Shown: piece after piece, positions 51,535 through 60,133 of the stretch
Numbering within the stretch: position 1 is the first letter of the stretch
How the letters are laid out: each line of letters opens with the position of its first letter
From: Pseudomonadota bacterium
GTDB lineage: Bacteria; Pseudomonadota; Gammaproteobacteria; Steroidobacterales; Steroidobacteraceae
Assembly: GCA_023423935.1 (NCBI GenBank)
Contig: JAFAEQ010000029.1
Location: 124,001-188,000, forward strand
DNA length: 64,000 nucleotides
Direction: 5' to 3'
The notes under the pieces: generated by a model
The model's input: the letters and a program-made list of their open reading frames with translations, nothing else
The model's database searches: none
What the model was told of the DNA's origin: nothing
Position numbers and translations under genes: made by a program

Positions 51535-52092
51535 TCATTCCCGAGTCATGGCAAGCAGCCGCTCCGTCGTGACGACACTCGCGTACTCGCCATCGAGATT
51601 CGCCAGTGCCATGGCGTGCACTTCGTCTGCGGTCCGATGCGTCCCCGAATAGTCAGTCTTGGCGAATGCGAACGTCGCATCCGATACGACGAACGTATCG
51701 AAGCCCAGGTTACCGGCCGTTCGAGCAGTCGATTCGACGGAGTTGTTGGTACTGACGCCAACGATCGCAAGCCGCTCGATGCTGCGAATGCGCAACCATC
51801 GCTCGAGGCCGCTGTTGATGAACGCATCCGGCACGTTCTTCTCGACGACATGCTCGTGCGGTAGTGGCGCAAGCAGCGGCTGAAACTCGGCCCCGGACTG
51901 TCCGGGCCAGAATGGCGAGCCCGGCGTTCTGGATATGTGCCGCACATGGATCACCGGCGCATGAGCTTTACGCCAGGCTGCGAGCAACGTGGCGATGTTC
52001 TGCTCCGCATTCGCATTGTTGCGGGCACCCGCCGAGGCGACTGCCATGCCCTGCTGCATATCGATGATGATCAGCGCCGGTCTTTCGTGCAT
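51535..52092 (-). CDS. Isochorismatase-fold hydrolase lacking the catalytic cysteine
   Basis: The 185-residue protein has the family Asp in LIIIDMQQGM, the Lys in VVEKNVPDAFINSG and the cis-peptide region IVGVSTNNSVESTARTA. The nucleophilic Cys of cysteine hydrolases is normally the sixth residue of that last motif (GVxTNxCVEST) but is Ser here. Isochorismatases also lack this Cys, so the protein may be a non-cysteine hydrolase or binding protein. It overlaps no neighbour and is 36 bp from the methyltransferase gene. Confidence 0.83.
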   Translation of the reverse strand: MHERPALIIIDMQQGMAVASAGARNNANAEQNIATLLAAWRKAHAPVIHVRHISRTPGSPFWPGQSGAEFQPLLAPLPHEHVVEKNVPDAFINSGLERWLRIRSIERLAIVGVSTNNSVESTARTAGNLGFDTFVVSDATFAFAKTDYSGTHRTADEVHAMALANLDGEYASVVTTERLLAMTRE

Positions 52093-52128
52093 GAGTCTGC
52101 CGTATCCACGAGCCTGGCCTTGAGGCCG

Positions 52129-52716
52129 TTACGCAGCACTGCGCTGCGCCCGGTAGTAGTTATTGCCACCTTCATCCGTGTCGATCGCGACGATTCGCAG
52201 GCCCGCGTCGGCCAGTATCTTTTCGTAGCGCTCCCGCCCGAGCGAGCGGGATGTTTCACCGGTGATCATATCCGCCCACTCGCAAGGCTGCAGTGGCGAG
52301 GTGAACAACAATTGTCCCGCGTCGCGCAGGACAGCGGCCATGCGATGGATGAGCGTCAATTGGTCTTTCTCGGCAAGAAGAAACATCAGCCCGATCGCGA
52401 TCACCGCATCGAATTGCCGATCGAAGAATGTGCTCCAGAGCGCAGGCGCGCATTCGACCGGAATGGCGGGAAAGCGTGCTTTGAACTTGCGGACGAGCGT
52501 AGGCGATGCATCGAGTGCCCAGATATTCAATCCGGCGTTGCAAAGAACGCGGGTGATCGGATAGCCGCCGCCGCATCCGATCTCGAGCACCTCAGCGCCA
52601 GGCCGCAAGGACCTGGCCCATCGCTCCACGAGCGCCGCGCCGATCGACGACTGATCTCGCGCCTCCAGGAAAGCTTGAGCGTGCTTGTCATAGCCAGCCG
52701 CCGAATCGGCTTTCAT
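52129..52716 (-). CDS. Class I SAM-dependent methyltransferase
   Basis: This 195-residue protein has motif I (AEVLEIGCGGGYPITRVL), the acidic motif II (IWALDASPTLVRKF) and motif IV-like AVIAIGLMFLL. It follows the common seven-strand Rossmann fold and starts with a YDKHAQAFLEARDQ helix. The substrate is not predictable. The gene lies between the isochorismatase-fold gene and the methionine aminopeptidase gene, all on the minus strand. Confidence 0.82.
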   Translation of the reverse strand: MKADSAAGYDKHAQAFLEARDQSSIGAALVERWARSLRPGAEVLEIGCGGGYPITRVLCNAGLNIWALDASPTLVRKFKARFPAIPVECAPALWSTFFDRQFDAVIAIGLMFLLAEKDQLTLIHRMAAVLRDAGQLLFTSPLQPCEWADMITGETSRSLGRERYEKILADAGLRIVAIDTDEGGNNYYRAQRSAA

Positions 52717-52738
52717 GTGACATCCGCGATCGATTCAC

Positions 52739-53486
52739 TCAGTGCTGAGTGATGACGATCGGTGCACCTTTGGTGATGATCATCGTGTGTTCATACTGCG
52801 CTGACAAAATTGCCCGGCGCACCGACCAGCGTCCAACCATCGATCGACTCCGTGACCACACGACTCTTCGTCGAAAGGAACGGCTCGATGGTAATCACCA
52901 TGCCTTCGTGCAGAACCCGCCTGTCCTTCGGATCGAAGTATCCGAGGATGTGCGCAGGCTCCTCATGCAATGCACGACCCACACCATGACTCGCGAGATT
53001 CTCGATGACCCTGAAGCCATGCGATTTCGCCGTTCGCTGAATGGCAGCGCCGATCGCATTGATCGGCTGGCCAGCGCGCGCCTGCTTCATGGCCTGCTCG
53101 AGCGCCATGCGGGTCGCGTGACACAGGCGCGTCTTCTGCGCTGTGGTCGGCGGCACGATTCGCGTCCCACCGGTGTCGGCGAAGTAGCCGTCCAGTTCCG
53201 CGGAAACATCCACGTTCAAGAGATCGCCCGCCTGAATGACGCGATCGCCCGGAATGCCATGCGCAGCTTCTTCGTTGATGCTGATGCAGGTCGCACCGGG
53301 AAAGTTGTAGACGAGTTGCGGTGCCGATCGTGCGCCCTGCTGTTCGAGCAGCTTTGCGCCGAGCACATCGAGCTCGCGCGTGGTCATTCCCGGCTCCGCA
53401 GCATCCAGCATTTGCTGCAGCACGCGCGAAACGATACCGCCCACGCGCTTGAGCCCGGCCACGTCGTCTTCAGTTTCGATGGTCAT
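52739..53486 (-). pseudogene. map: Type I methionine aminopeptidase, frameshifted near the 3' end
   Basis: The gene reads as a complete type I methionine aminopeptidase: His in ENLASHGVGRALHEEP, Asp ligands in LLNVDVSAELDGYFADTGG, and Glu in GMVITIEPF. Then DGWTLVGAPGNF is followed by a premature stop at 52791. An A4 run (52806-52809, TTTT on the coding strand) explains this. With one base fewer the frame continues as GNLSAQYEHT, restoring the metal-binding Glu of QYEHT, and ends at 52739. As it stands the protein (231 aa) lacks that ligand and should be inactive. This may be a true lesion in a paralogue or a sequencing indel. Another map copy would be needed elsewhere if it is real. Confidence 0.85.
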
Positions 53487-53604
53487 GAGATCTCCTCACA
53501 GGATGCCCGGAGATTACCCGAGAACGGCAGGGAATCGCAGCGCGCAGACCGCAGATGATGGAAGAGACTGCGGGGCTTCCGGACGACGATCGGGGCACCC
53601 GCCT

Positions 53605-54000
53605 TCAGAAAATGTGCTCAGCGTCCGGCGGCGGCACGACCCATCGATGCTTGCGCTCTTCGTAGACGGACACCGTGGGTGTCGGAAAATTCGGATCGGC
53701 AAAGACTCCGACCGGGATCGTCACATAGTCATCGACGCCTTCCGTCTCGTAATAAACGATGGCACCGCACTGAGGGCAGAAATGAAACTTCGCCCGTGAG
53801 CCTTCATCGCCGGTACGGACGTACTCCGATGAGGCGCCACGAATCGAAACGGCTGCACGAGGAAACCGCGCCTGTTCACCGAACGCGCTGCCGGTGCGGC
53901 GCTGGCACGCGAGACAATGACAAATCGACACGCGCACCGGCTCACCTACGACTTCAGCCGTGAGTTGACCGCAGCTGCATGAAGCGAGACGCGTGGCCAT
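53605..54000 (-). CDS. GFA family protein (glutathione-dependent formaldehyde-activating-like)
   Basis: The 131-residue zinc protein has the Cys pattern of the GFA/CENP-V fold: ASCSCGQLTAEV, ICHCLACQRRTGSAF and FHFCPQCGAIVYY. The FGEQARFPRAAVSIRG stretch is typical of bacterial members. Few members actually handle formaldehyde, so function is open. I chose the ATG at 54000 over a start eleven codons upstream because the family begins with C.CG soon after. Confidence 0.85.
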   Translation of the reverse strand: MATRLASCSCGQLTAEVVGEPVRVSICHCLACQRRTGSAFGEQARFPRAAVSIRGASSEYVRTGDEGSRAKFHFCPQCGAIVYYETEGVDDYVTIPVGVFADPNFPTPTVSVYEERKHRWVVPPPDAEHIF

Positions 54001-54110
54001 GTCGTGTTTCTCCCTTATAGAACGGCGTGACACAAAGAGCGTCAGCGCAGTTACGTGGTTCCATCAAGAAGCGCGAGAACTTGGGGCACGCGTCGAGTAC
54101 ACCGCTAGCG

Positions 54111-54400
54111 TCAGCCGACGCGTTTGCCTGCCCAGAGAATGACCAGGGCAATCCCGAGTGCCAGCTGAGCCCACATAGCCGAGCGCGTGCCTTCTTGCGA
54201 AGTCGCTCGCTCAGCGACGAACTGGCGCGCACCGGCGCACCGCCCGCCAGAACGACGAAGACTGCGATGACCCAGGCCACCCAGGCGACTGCGACGCCCA
54301 TACATCCAAAGCCTTCGCATCTGAACCCAAGCGCGAGATACGCCGCGGCAGCGAGCGCGATTACAGCGATGACATAGGTTGCAGCAAGTGCCTTGATCAC
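54111..54400 (-). pseudogene. Small membrane protein gene, probably frameshifted
   Basis: From the ATG at 54400 one frame gives a membrane protein start (MIKALAATYVIAVIALAAAA, GVAVAWVAWVIAVFVVLAGG). It then becomes low-complexity and runs on into the GFA gene. Near 54220-54245 a second frame offers QFVAERATSQEGTRSAMWAQ and then LALGIALVILWAGKRVG with a stop at 54111, a credible third helix. Joining the two needs a one-base insertion or two-base loss. The membrane-helix pattern supports a frameshifted gene of about 96 codons. If this reading is wrong, the gene is the longer overlapping frame, 53954-54400. Confidence 0.45.
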
Positions 54401-54427
54401 GGATTCGTGCCGCTCAACATTGCGCAG

Positions 54428-54796
54428 TCACTTGAACAGCCAAAGACCCACGGTGAACAGAACGCCGGCTGCGAAGAGCGACCCGAAAATATGCTTGTTG
54501 TACCGCGCCAGCCACACCGGCAGATATATATCGAAGTTATCCCGCCTGTCGGATGTGAAGCGCTCGGCAATATTGGTCAGCGGGCAGCGCATTCTATTGG
54601 CGATCAGGATCAGAATTTCGCAGCAGACAACGCCGACGAGGATCGCTGCAATCTTGAAATCTCCGAGCCACGCTGCGATCGGGAGCGCCACGATGCATCC
54701 CGCGAACAATGCCCACACGATCGTATGCACGAGCTTGATGGCACGCAGCGTGGCTGACGCTTCCACTTCAGGGATCGAGATCGCAATCAAGTCCAA
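54428..54796 (-). CDS. Small integral membrane protein, unknown function
   Basis: This 122-residue protein has three or four hydrophobic segments (LVHTIVWALFAGCIVALPIAA, IAAILVGVVCCEILILIA, IFGSLFAAGVLFTVGLWLF). Between segments 2 and 3 is a conserved-looking polar stretch, NRMRCPLTNIAERF and DRRDNFDIYLPVW. The RxxCPLT motif recalls DUF2784-type membrane proteins, but I am not sure. It precedes the frameshifted membrane gene by 27 bp on the same strand. Confidence 0.7.
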   Translation of the reverse strand: MDLIAISIPEVEASATLRAIKLVHTIVWALFAGCIVALPIAAWLGDFKIAAILVGVVCCEILILIANRMRCPLTNIAERFTSDRRDNFDIYLPVWLARYNKHIFGSLFAAGVLFTVGLWLFK

Positions 54797-54866
54797 GCGA
54801 CTCGCGAGCTGGACAGATGCGCAATGTCATCTCGAGTTCGCGAGCGCGCAGCATTGATGCACATCT

Positions 54867-55262
54867 TTACGCGGCATGGATCCCGTGTCCCCCGACTGGC
54901 ACGGTCTCGATGTGCTGATCGAATCCCGCGATCAGAGGTCGTGCGCGCGAGATCGCATCCTTGACCGAGGGCAGCTGCAACGATGCGGCGTGACTTGCCT
55001 TGGTGTCCCAGACTTCGGTGATCCAGATCGCATCCGCATCCGCGGGATCTTGTGCAACGATGTAGCTCAGGCAACCGGGCATGGCCGAGACTCCGTCAAC
55101 GAGAATCGCGATCAATGCATCCCGCTGACCCGGTTGCGCTCGCATCTTGCCGATCAATCCGTACATGCTGTTCTCTCCAGTTGTCGATGCCATACCCGGC
55201 ACGGTGAGCGCCAGGCCACCGGCCGCCGCCGTCACGACAAACGTTCGTCTATTGATATGCAT
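54867..55262 (-). CDS. Antibiotic biosynthesis monooxygenase (ABM) domain protein, exported
   Basis: The 131-residue protein has a Tat-like leader (INRRTFVVTAAAGGLALTVPGMAS) and a small ABM ferredoxin-like barrel (MYGLIGKMRAQPGQRDALIA, GCLSYIVAQDPADADAIWIT, EVWDTKASHAASLQL, SVKDAISRARPLI). ABM proteins act as quinone or polyketide oxygenases or as haem-related enzymes, often dimeric. Export is inferred from the RR leader. If translation began at the internal ATG (MYGLIG) the protein would be cytosolic. No partner gene is adjacent. Confidence 0.82.
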   Translation of the reverse strand: MHINRRTFVVTAAAGGLALTVPGMASTTGENSMYGLIGKMRAQPGQRDALIAILVDGVSAMPGCLSYIVAQDPADADAIWITEVWDTKASHAASLQLPSVKDAISRARPLIAGFDQHIETVPVGGHGIHAA

Positions 55263-55509
55263 CGGCGCCGCCCGAGTGAAACCTGCACGCATCGTGATGC
55301 AGGAGAAGCCGTGATGGAAGTGCCGGAGCGCAGTGGATCACAAGAACCTGCACCACCGCATGACGCTGGTTCCAGCATCTCTCCTTCGTTTCTGTATGAC
55401 ACGGGCACGACGATGGCGCCGGGCCAACGTCACGCCCACTCACGCGCAGTTCTCAGGCGCTACTCGAAGCGCGTCGGCTCCACCAATGGCTGATCCGCAT
55501 GACGCCGCA

Positions 55510-56316
55510 CTAAAGATACTCGCGGATATCGCGAGCGCTGAGGCGTCCGTCAATCCCGAGAAGATCACGGAGTATCGCCGTGTGCCCCTGACCCGCCACG
55601 ACCAACACCCGCTCTCCGGGGGTCGCATAGCGCTGGATGTTGGCATACATCCGAAAGTTTCTGTGCCACCAGCGGGCGGTCGCATCTGCGCCCTCGAAGC
55701 GATCCCCTGCGCCAGCAGAGTTTGTGAGCAGATACAGATCCTTGTTCACTCGATCCTGCTCAGGATCGTTTGCGCGAATCAGCAGCTCGCGAAGGCTATG
55801 CTGCCGATGCGCTGTAATTTCAGCCGCCTGCACTCGAGCAATTTCAGCATTGAACGCCTTGAGCAACTCAGGCGCTGATTTCTCCAGATACTCGAACAGC
55901 GGCTCGGCGTTCCAGCCGATTTCGCTTTCATCGAAGCCGTAGATCTTCTCGACGCCGCATGTCTTCGCCACCCGAAACCCGATTTGATGGTTCTCGTTGA
56001 TTCCCAGCTCTGCCTCGCCGGAACGATAGGCATCGAATTGCTTTCGCATCTCCGGCTCGCGGGCACGATCGAACTCCAACAGAATCACTGTGGGCTTGAA
56101 CTCGCATAAGCGCTGCGCCAGCGCGGCAAGATAGGCCTGACTCGTCGGCGTCGATATGTCGATTTGATCGACACGAACTACATCGCGGCCTGGATTTGCG
56201 AAATGAAACACGCCAAATAGCATGACTTCCGCCGATTGATCCTGCGCCTGGGCTTCAACGTTCAAGATCCATATCAGCGACAGTGCCACACAGATTTGCT
56301 GCGTCATTTTCGTCAT
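55510..56316 (-). CDS. DUF5694-like exported protein (TraB/GumN-related fold)
   Basis: This 268-residue protein has a leader (MTKMTQQICVALSLIWILNVEAQA), then EVMLFGVFHFANPGRD, VILLEFDRAREPEMRKQ, GFDESEIGW, RWWHRNFRMYANI and ERVLVVAGQGHTAILRDLL. These fit the DUF5694 family and recall the TraB/GumN erythromycin-esterase-like fold with GxxH and GHT motifs. The family function is unknown and a metal-dependent hydrolase is plausible. ATGs at 56316 and 56307 are alternatives. The gene reads away from a REP cluster. Confidence 0.78.
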   Translation of the reverse strand: MTKMTQQICVALSLIWILNVEAQAQDQSAEVMLFGVFHFANPGRDVVRVDQIDISTPTSQAYLAALAQRLCEFKPTVILLEFDRAREPEMRKQFDAYRSGEAELGINENHQIGFRVAKTCGVEKIYGFDESEIGWNAEPLFEYLEKSAPELLKAFNAEIARVQAAEITAHRQHSLRELLIRANDPEQDRVNKDLYLLTNSAGAGDRFEGADATARWWHRNFRMYANIQRYATPGERVLVVAGQGHTAILRDLLGIDGRLSARDIREYL

Positions 56317-56525
56317 TCTTCTGCTCCGTGACGGACTGATCGAGCGCAGGTCGCTCGGGCTCAACGTTTCAGACAAGCCGCGAGAGAACGCACTTTGCAT
56401 TTGTCGAGCTAGTGACGGGAAGGACTCCCGACCTGTCGATGTCATCGTGCCAGCCGATGAGTACGGGAACAACACCGAGAGTCTGACGGAAGAGTGGGCG
56501 GCGGCTCACTCACTCTTATTGACTC

Positions 56526-56903
56526 GTCACCCTTGCGCAGGCAGAGGTCCATCTTGCGCTCACAGAATGGATACCTGCCTTCGCAGGTATGACGCAAAGC
56601 GCGGTTGTCGACTCAGCCGCCCCGTCATGACTCGGCCTGCCATGGTTCGTCACCCCTGCGCAGGCAGAGGCTCATCTTGTGCCCAAGGCGTGGATACCTG
56701 CCTTCGCAGGTATGACGGAAGAGTGGCTTGCGCTTACTTACTCACCCTGACTCGTCACCCTGCACTCGTCCTTCCTCGTCACCCCTGCGCAGGCAGGGGC
56801 CCATCGTGTGCTCACATCATGGATACCCGCCTGCGCAGGTATGACGGAGCGTGGGATGTTGCTCACTCACTCGTCCTGACTGTCACCCTGCGCAGGCATG
56901 ACG
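56526..56903. repeat. Three 68-bp REP doublets plus one partial copy
   Basis: Units at 56526-56593, 56649-56716 and 56778-56845 each run from GTCACCCCTGCGCAGGCAG to CCTGCCTTCGCAGGTATGAC, with the two ends being inverted repeats and each end itself a small palindrome. A short copy joins the two ends directly at 56882-56903. Spacing between units is about 120-130 bp. The stretch 56317-56953 otherwise shows no gene. Such GTCA...TGAC repeats are dispersed non-coding elements. Confidence 0.8.
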
Positions 56904-56953
56904 GAGGTGGGTTATAGCGGCTCACCGCATCCAATGGCTCGTCGCGCCGGCGC

Positions 56954-59785
56954 CTACTCGATGAACCTGATCCCGCAGGTCTGCCAGCAGATCCCGCTCA
57001 CCGCCGGCCGCAGCACCCGGCCCTCTATTGGAAACACCCCGGTAAAGGCTGGACGACCTCCCTCCAGCGTGAACTCACTCTCTTCGCCCCGCCTGGTGTA
57101 GATGTTCAGCACGCCGGTCACCGTATTCAGTTCGAACATGATCTGGTCGCCGGTGTTCCTCAGGATGTTTCCGAAACTGCTATCAACCCCTCCTGTGAAG
57201 GTTCTGCCATCCCTGCCCCGATAAGCCCATTCGTCCGCGAGGTCGCCTACTTCATGGAACTCCGGGCCGTCGAGGGGGTAGCTGACGACGCCGAAGTTGA
57301 AGCCTTCCCGCCCCGGCCAGTAAACGTTGTTGCCGAGGATCTCGAACTTCCACACGTACGTCTCGCCGGCAGGCAGGTCCGGGCCCTGGATGATCTCAAC
57401 CCGTCCGGTGGTCGTGGGGAAATAAAACTCCCGCGAGCCATCGGGAAACTTCAGCTCCACATTGCACTGCTCGCCGATGAAGCCTTCCGCGCACTCGCAC
57501 GTGTCGGTGACTGGGCAGGTACCGTTGCCACTGCAGACTTGCGCATCATCGCCCGAGACGCCGAAGCAGGCCGCGACCGGAGTCGCCGACACCAGCGCGC
57601 TGAAACGCCGTGCGCTGCCGGCCTTGGCGGCGGCGGAGAAAAAGTACTGCGTGCCATTGCTCAGCTCGCTCACGATTTGCGGGCTGGTCACATCCGCGAG
57701 CAGCGCGCCGCCGGCGTACGAGTTGTAGTTGGCCGGGCCGAAGGTTTCTTGCGCATAGTAAAGATCGTAACCCTCGGCGTCGGTCACCGGCGCCCAGCTC
57801 ACTGTCACTTCGCCATCGCCGGCCGAGGCGCTCAGCATCGGCGCCGCCAAAGTCAGTGCGAAGACCGCGCTGACGGCGCAATCGGCAGTGATCGCATCCG
57901 TGATGTACGTGTTGTCAGAGAGCGTGCCGCCGCAACCGCTAACCCAGTCGATGTCGTAGCCACTGGCAGGTGTGATTGTGAAGCTCGTTGTCTCACCGTG
58001 CGCCACCGTCCGGGTTGCCGGACTGATGGAGCCGCCTTCGCCCGCGCTGGCGCTAACGATGTACTGCTTGAGTGAGAAGCTGGCGCTCACGGCGCAGGTA
58101 CCGGTGACGACTCCCGTGGTGTACGTGTTGCCTGAGAGCGTGCCACCGCAACCACTGACCGAGTCGATGTCGTAGCCACTGTCGGGCGTGATCGTGAAGC
58201 TCGTCGTCTGACCATGCGTCATGCTGCGAGTCGGCGGCGTGATGCTGCCACCTTCGCCCGCGCTGGCGCTGACGGTGTACTGCTTGAGAGCGAAGCTGGC
58301 GGTCACGGCGCACGCACCGGTGACGGCTCCAGTGGTGTAAGTGTTTCCTGAGAGTGTGCCGCCGCAGCCGCCGACCGAGTCGATGTCGTAGCCGCTAGCG
58401 GGCGTGACTGTGAAGCTCGTCGTCTGGCCATGCGCCACGCTGCGGCTGGGCGGGGTAATGCTGCCGCCTTCGCCTGCGCTAGCGATCACCGAATAGCTGA
58501 GGCGAGAGAAGGTAGCGTTGATGCTGCAGTCCGCCGTCAACGGCCCAGTGGTGTAGCGCGTTCCGCTCAGGCTGCCATCGCAGCCGGTGACGCTGTCGAT
58601 CGCGTAGCCCGCTTCCGCGGCGAGGGTGAGCTGCGCGCTCATGCCGTGCGACACCCGTTGAGTGCTTGGGCTGATGGAGCCTCCTTCGCTCGCGCTGGCG
58701 TTGACCGTGTACTGCTGCCGAGAAAAGCTCGCGGTGACCGTGCATGCGGCGGTGACTGCACCGGTGATATAGGTGTTGCCGTCCAGCCTGCCGGCGCAGC
58801 CGCTGACTGTCTCCAGCACAAAGCCTGCGGCCGGATGAAGCGTGAAGCGATCACTGTCGCCATGCTCCATCTGTCGACTGGTTGGACTGATCTCTCCCCC
58901 TTCGCCGGCATTCGTTGCGACCGTGTAGACCAGGCGCGTGAAGGTGACGTTGATGGTGCAATCGCCGGTGATCGGGCCGGTGCTATAGGTCAGGCCGTCC
59001 AGGCTGCCGTCGCAGCCGCTGACCGTGCCGACTCGGTAGCCAGTGTTCGGTGCAAGGCTGAAGGTCAGGATGCGGCCGGGAGCGTCGACCTCCGTGACTG
59101 CGGGACCCATCGCGCCGCCCTCGCTCGCGTGCGCGATGACGGTGTAGCCAGAGCGGATGCCGGCCGGCGGCTCCTCTGCCTGCACCGACGGGTCGACCCA
59201 GGCCAGCATGGCATCGACCCAGGTATCGAGAGCCTTGCCGCCATCGAGAAAGGTGCGAGCCCGATCCAGGTCGAACTCCTCAACGGGGAGCCTCTCGATC
59301 AGCGCGCGCACGAATGGGTCGTAGTCGAAGGTCAGTCGCAAGGCGAGCTGGGCTCGGGCATCACCCGCGTTGTAGCCATGGTCGTCCATCAGTCGCGTGA
59401 GGACGGTGGTGAACGGCGTGATGTTGCAGTCGGTGTTCGTTTCGCAGGGCGCGCGCAGCGCTCCAGCGTAAGGCTCGCCATCGAGAAGGCCGCCGACAAC
59501 CTCGATGCGATAGGGCGGCGACACGCTCACTAGTGCGTGATACGCCCCATCCGCGCCGGTGATGGCAGACCCCAACTGCTGCCCGTCGGCGCCGAAGATG
59601 CGGACGGTGGCGCCGTCCAAAGGTCCGTTCACCGCATAGCCGGTGACGCTCATCTGCACGGGCGGCATCGGGGCAGGCGTCACAACTCTCGGCGTGCCGT
59701 CGCGATCGCAACCGACGAGGAGCAGCAGGCCGAGACCGAGCGGAAGGATCCGCAGGAAAAAGCCGCGTAAGTGAGGTGCCCGCAT
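56954..59785 (-). CDS. Large repeat lipoprotein (InlB-type B repeats, Fn3-like and EGF-like modules)
   Basis: The 943-residue protein has a lipoprotein signal (FFLRILPLGLGLLLLVGC) and a Ca-independent carboxypeptidase-regulatory-like Ig fold (about 45-105). A helical region follows (about 125-205). Six tandem beta repeats of about 70 residues span roughly 214-645, each starting Y[TS]V.A.A.EGG.I.P and ending SGC.G.L.G..Y.TG..T..C.V.A.F, as in InlB B-repeat proteins with paired Cys. A fibronectin-III-like domain follows, then a Cys-rich EGF-like module (CSGNGTCPVTDTCECAEGF, about 740-775) and a C-terminal domain. It is probably a surface or outer-membrane adhesin-like protein. The last three repeats are nearly identical at DNA level, so copy number may vary. 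Confidence 0.82.
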   Translation of the reverse strand: MRAPHLRGFFLRILPLGLGLLLLVGCDRDGTPRVVTPAPMPPVQMSVTGYAVNGPLDGATVRIFGADGQQLGSAITGADGAYHALVSVSPPYRIEVVGGLLDGEPYAGALRAPCETNTDCNITPFTTVLTRLMDDHGYNAGDARAQLALRLTFDYDPFVRALIERLPVEEFDLDRARTFLDGGKALDTWVDAMLAWVDPSVQAEEPPAGIRSGYTVIAHASEGGAMGPAVTEVDAPGRILTFSLAPNTGYRVGTVSGCDGSLDGLTYSTGPITGDCTINVTFTRLVYTVATNAGEGGEISPTSRQMEHGDSDRFTLHPAAGFVLETVSGCAGRLDGNTYITGAVTAACTVTASFSRQQYTVNASASEGGSISPSTQRVSHGMSAQLTLAAEAGYAIDSVTGCDGSLSGTRYTTGPLTADCSINATFSRLSYSVIASAGEGGSITPPSRSVAHGQTTSFTVTPASGYDIDSVGGCGGTLSGNTYTTGAVTGACAVTASFALKQYTVSASAGEGGSITPPTRSMTHGQTTSFTITPDSGYDIDSVSGCGGTLSGNTYTTGVVTGTCAVSASFSLKQYIVSASAGEGGSISPATRTVAHGETTSFTITPASGYDIDWVSGCGGTLSDNTYITDAITADCAVSAVFALTLAAPMLSASAGDGEVTVSWAPVTDAEGYDLYYAQETFGPANYNSYAGGALLADVTSPQIVSELSNGTQYFFSAAAKAGSARRFSALVSATPVAACFGVSGDDAQVCSGNGTCPVTDTCECAEGFIGEQCNVELKFPDGSREFYFPTTTGRVEIIQGPDLPAGETYVWKFEILGNNVYWPGREGFNFGVVSYPLDGPEFHEVGDLADEWAYRGRDGRTFTGGVDSSFGNILRNTGDQIMFELNTVTGVLNIYTRRGEESEFTLEGGRPAFTGVFPIEGRVLRPAVSGICWQTCGIRFIE
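57841..59146 (-). repeat. Six tandem coding repeats of about 210-216 bp
   Basis: Inside the lipoprotein gene the Y.V.A.A.EGG unit repeats six times. The three 3'-proximal units (about 57850-58500) share long identical stretches such as GGCACTCTCAGG-type and GAGGGCGGC-type segments on the coding strand, while the 5' units have diverged. This suggests recent expansion at the C-terminal side of the array and risk of assembly collapse. Confidence 0.75.
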
Positions 59786-60029
59786 CGCTGTTCTCTGCCG
59801 CGGACTTCAGGTTCGTATTCGTCCCTGCGGCGCTGGCGTTCGGGCGGGCGTGGCCGCGCTGCGAACGATTGCCGGATCCATAGTCTCCATTCCCGGCGAA
59901 ATCCTGTGCCGGCACGCCTGATGGCCGCGGCCCGGCCAGTATTCAGCGCTGCAAGGCGAAGGTCTTGCCTCAGCGTCTCGGATGATTTGACGATGCGTCT
60001 CGTGGGCCGCGGAGGGCCCACCTCCCCCG

Positions 60030-60052
60030 GCTCGAGAAAGGGATTAAAGCTG
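60030..60052 (+). repeat. 23-nt direct repeat, left copy
   Basis: A 23-nt sequence beginning GCTCGAGAAAGGGATTAAAG and ending CTG recurs exactly at 61870-61892, 1840 bp away. The two copies bracket hipB, hipA and a decayed gene remnant. The right copy contains the stop codon of the AraC gene. Confidence 0.75.
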
Positions 60053-60089
60053 GGGCGACGCCCCGCCACTGCGCTTGGCAGAGTGTAAG

Positions 60090-60126
60090 CTTCGTGCTAC
60101 ATATTTGGCCGATCTGTAGCACGAAG
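60090..60126. promoter_or_regulatory. Perfect 12-bp inverted repeat, putative HipB operator
   Basis: CTTCGTGCTACA (60090-60101) and TGTAGCACGAAG (60115-60126) form a perfect palindrome with a 13-bp spacer, ending 7 bp before the hipB ATG. HipB-type antitoxins repress their own operon through such inverted repeats, so this is the likely autoregulatory site. A symmetric 37-bp span could fit one or two dimers. Confidence 0.75.
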
Positions 60127-60133
60127 TAGGCAT

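Noticed and set aside
53954..54400. A 148-residue membrane protein overlapping the GFA gene
   Set aside because: The second half is Arg/Cys-rich non-coding-like sequence that overlaps the GFA start. A frameshifted shorter gene fits better.
56526..56903. A CRISPR array from the regularly repeated 68-bp units
   Set aside because: Units are self-complementary, spacing is over 120 bp and there are no cas genes.
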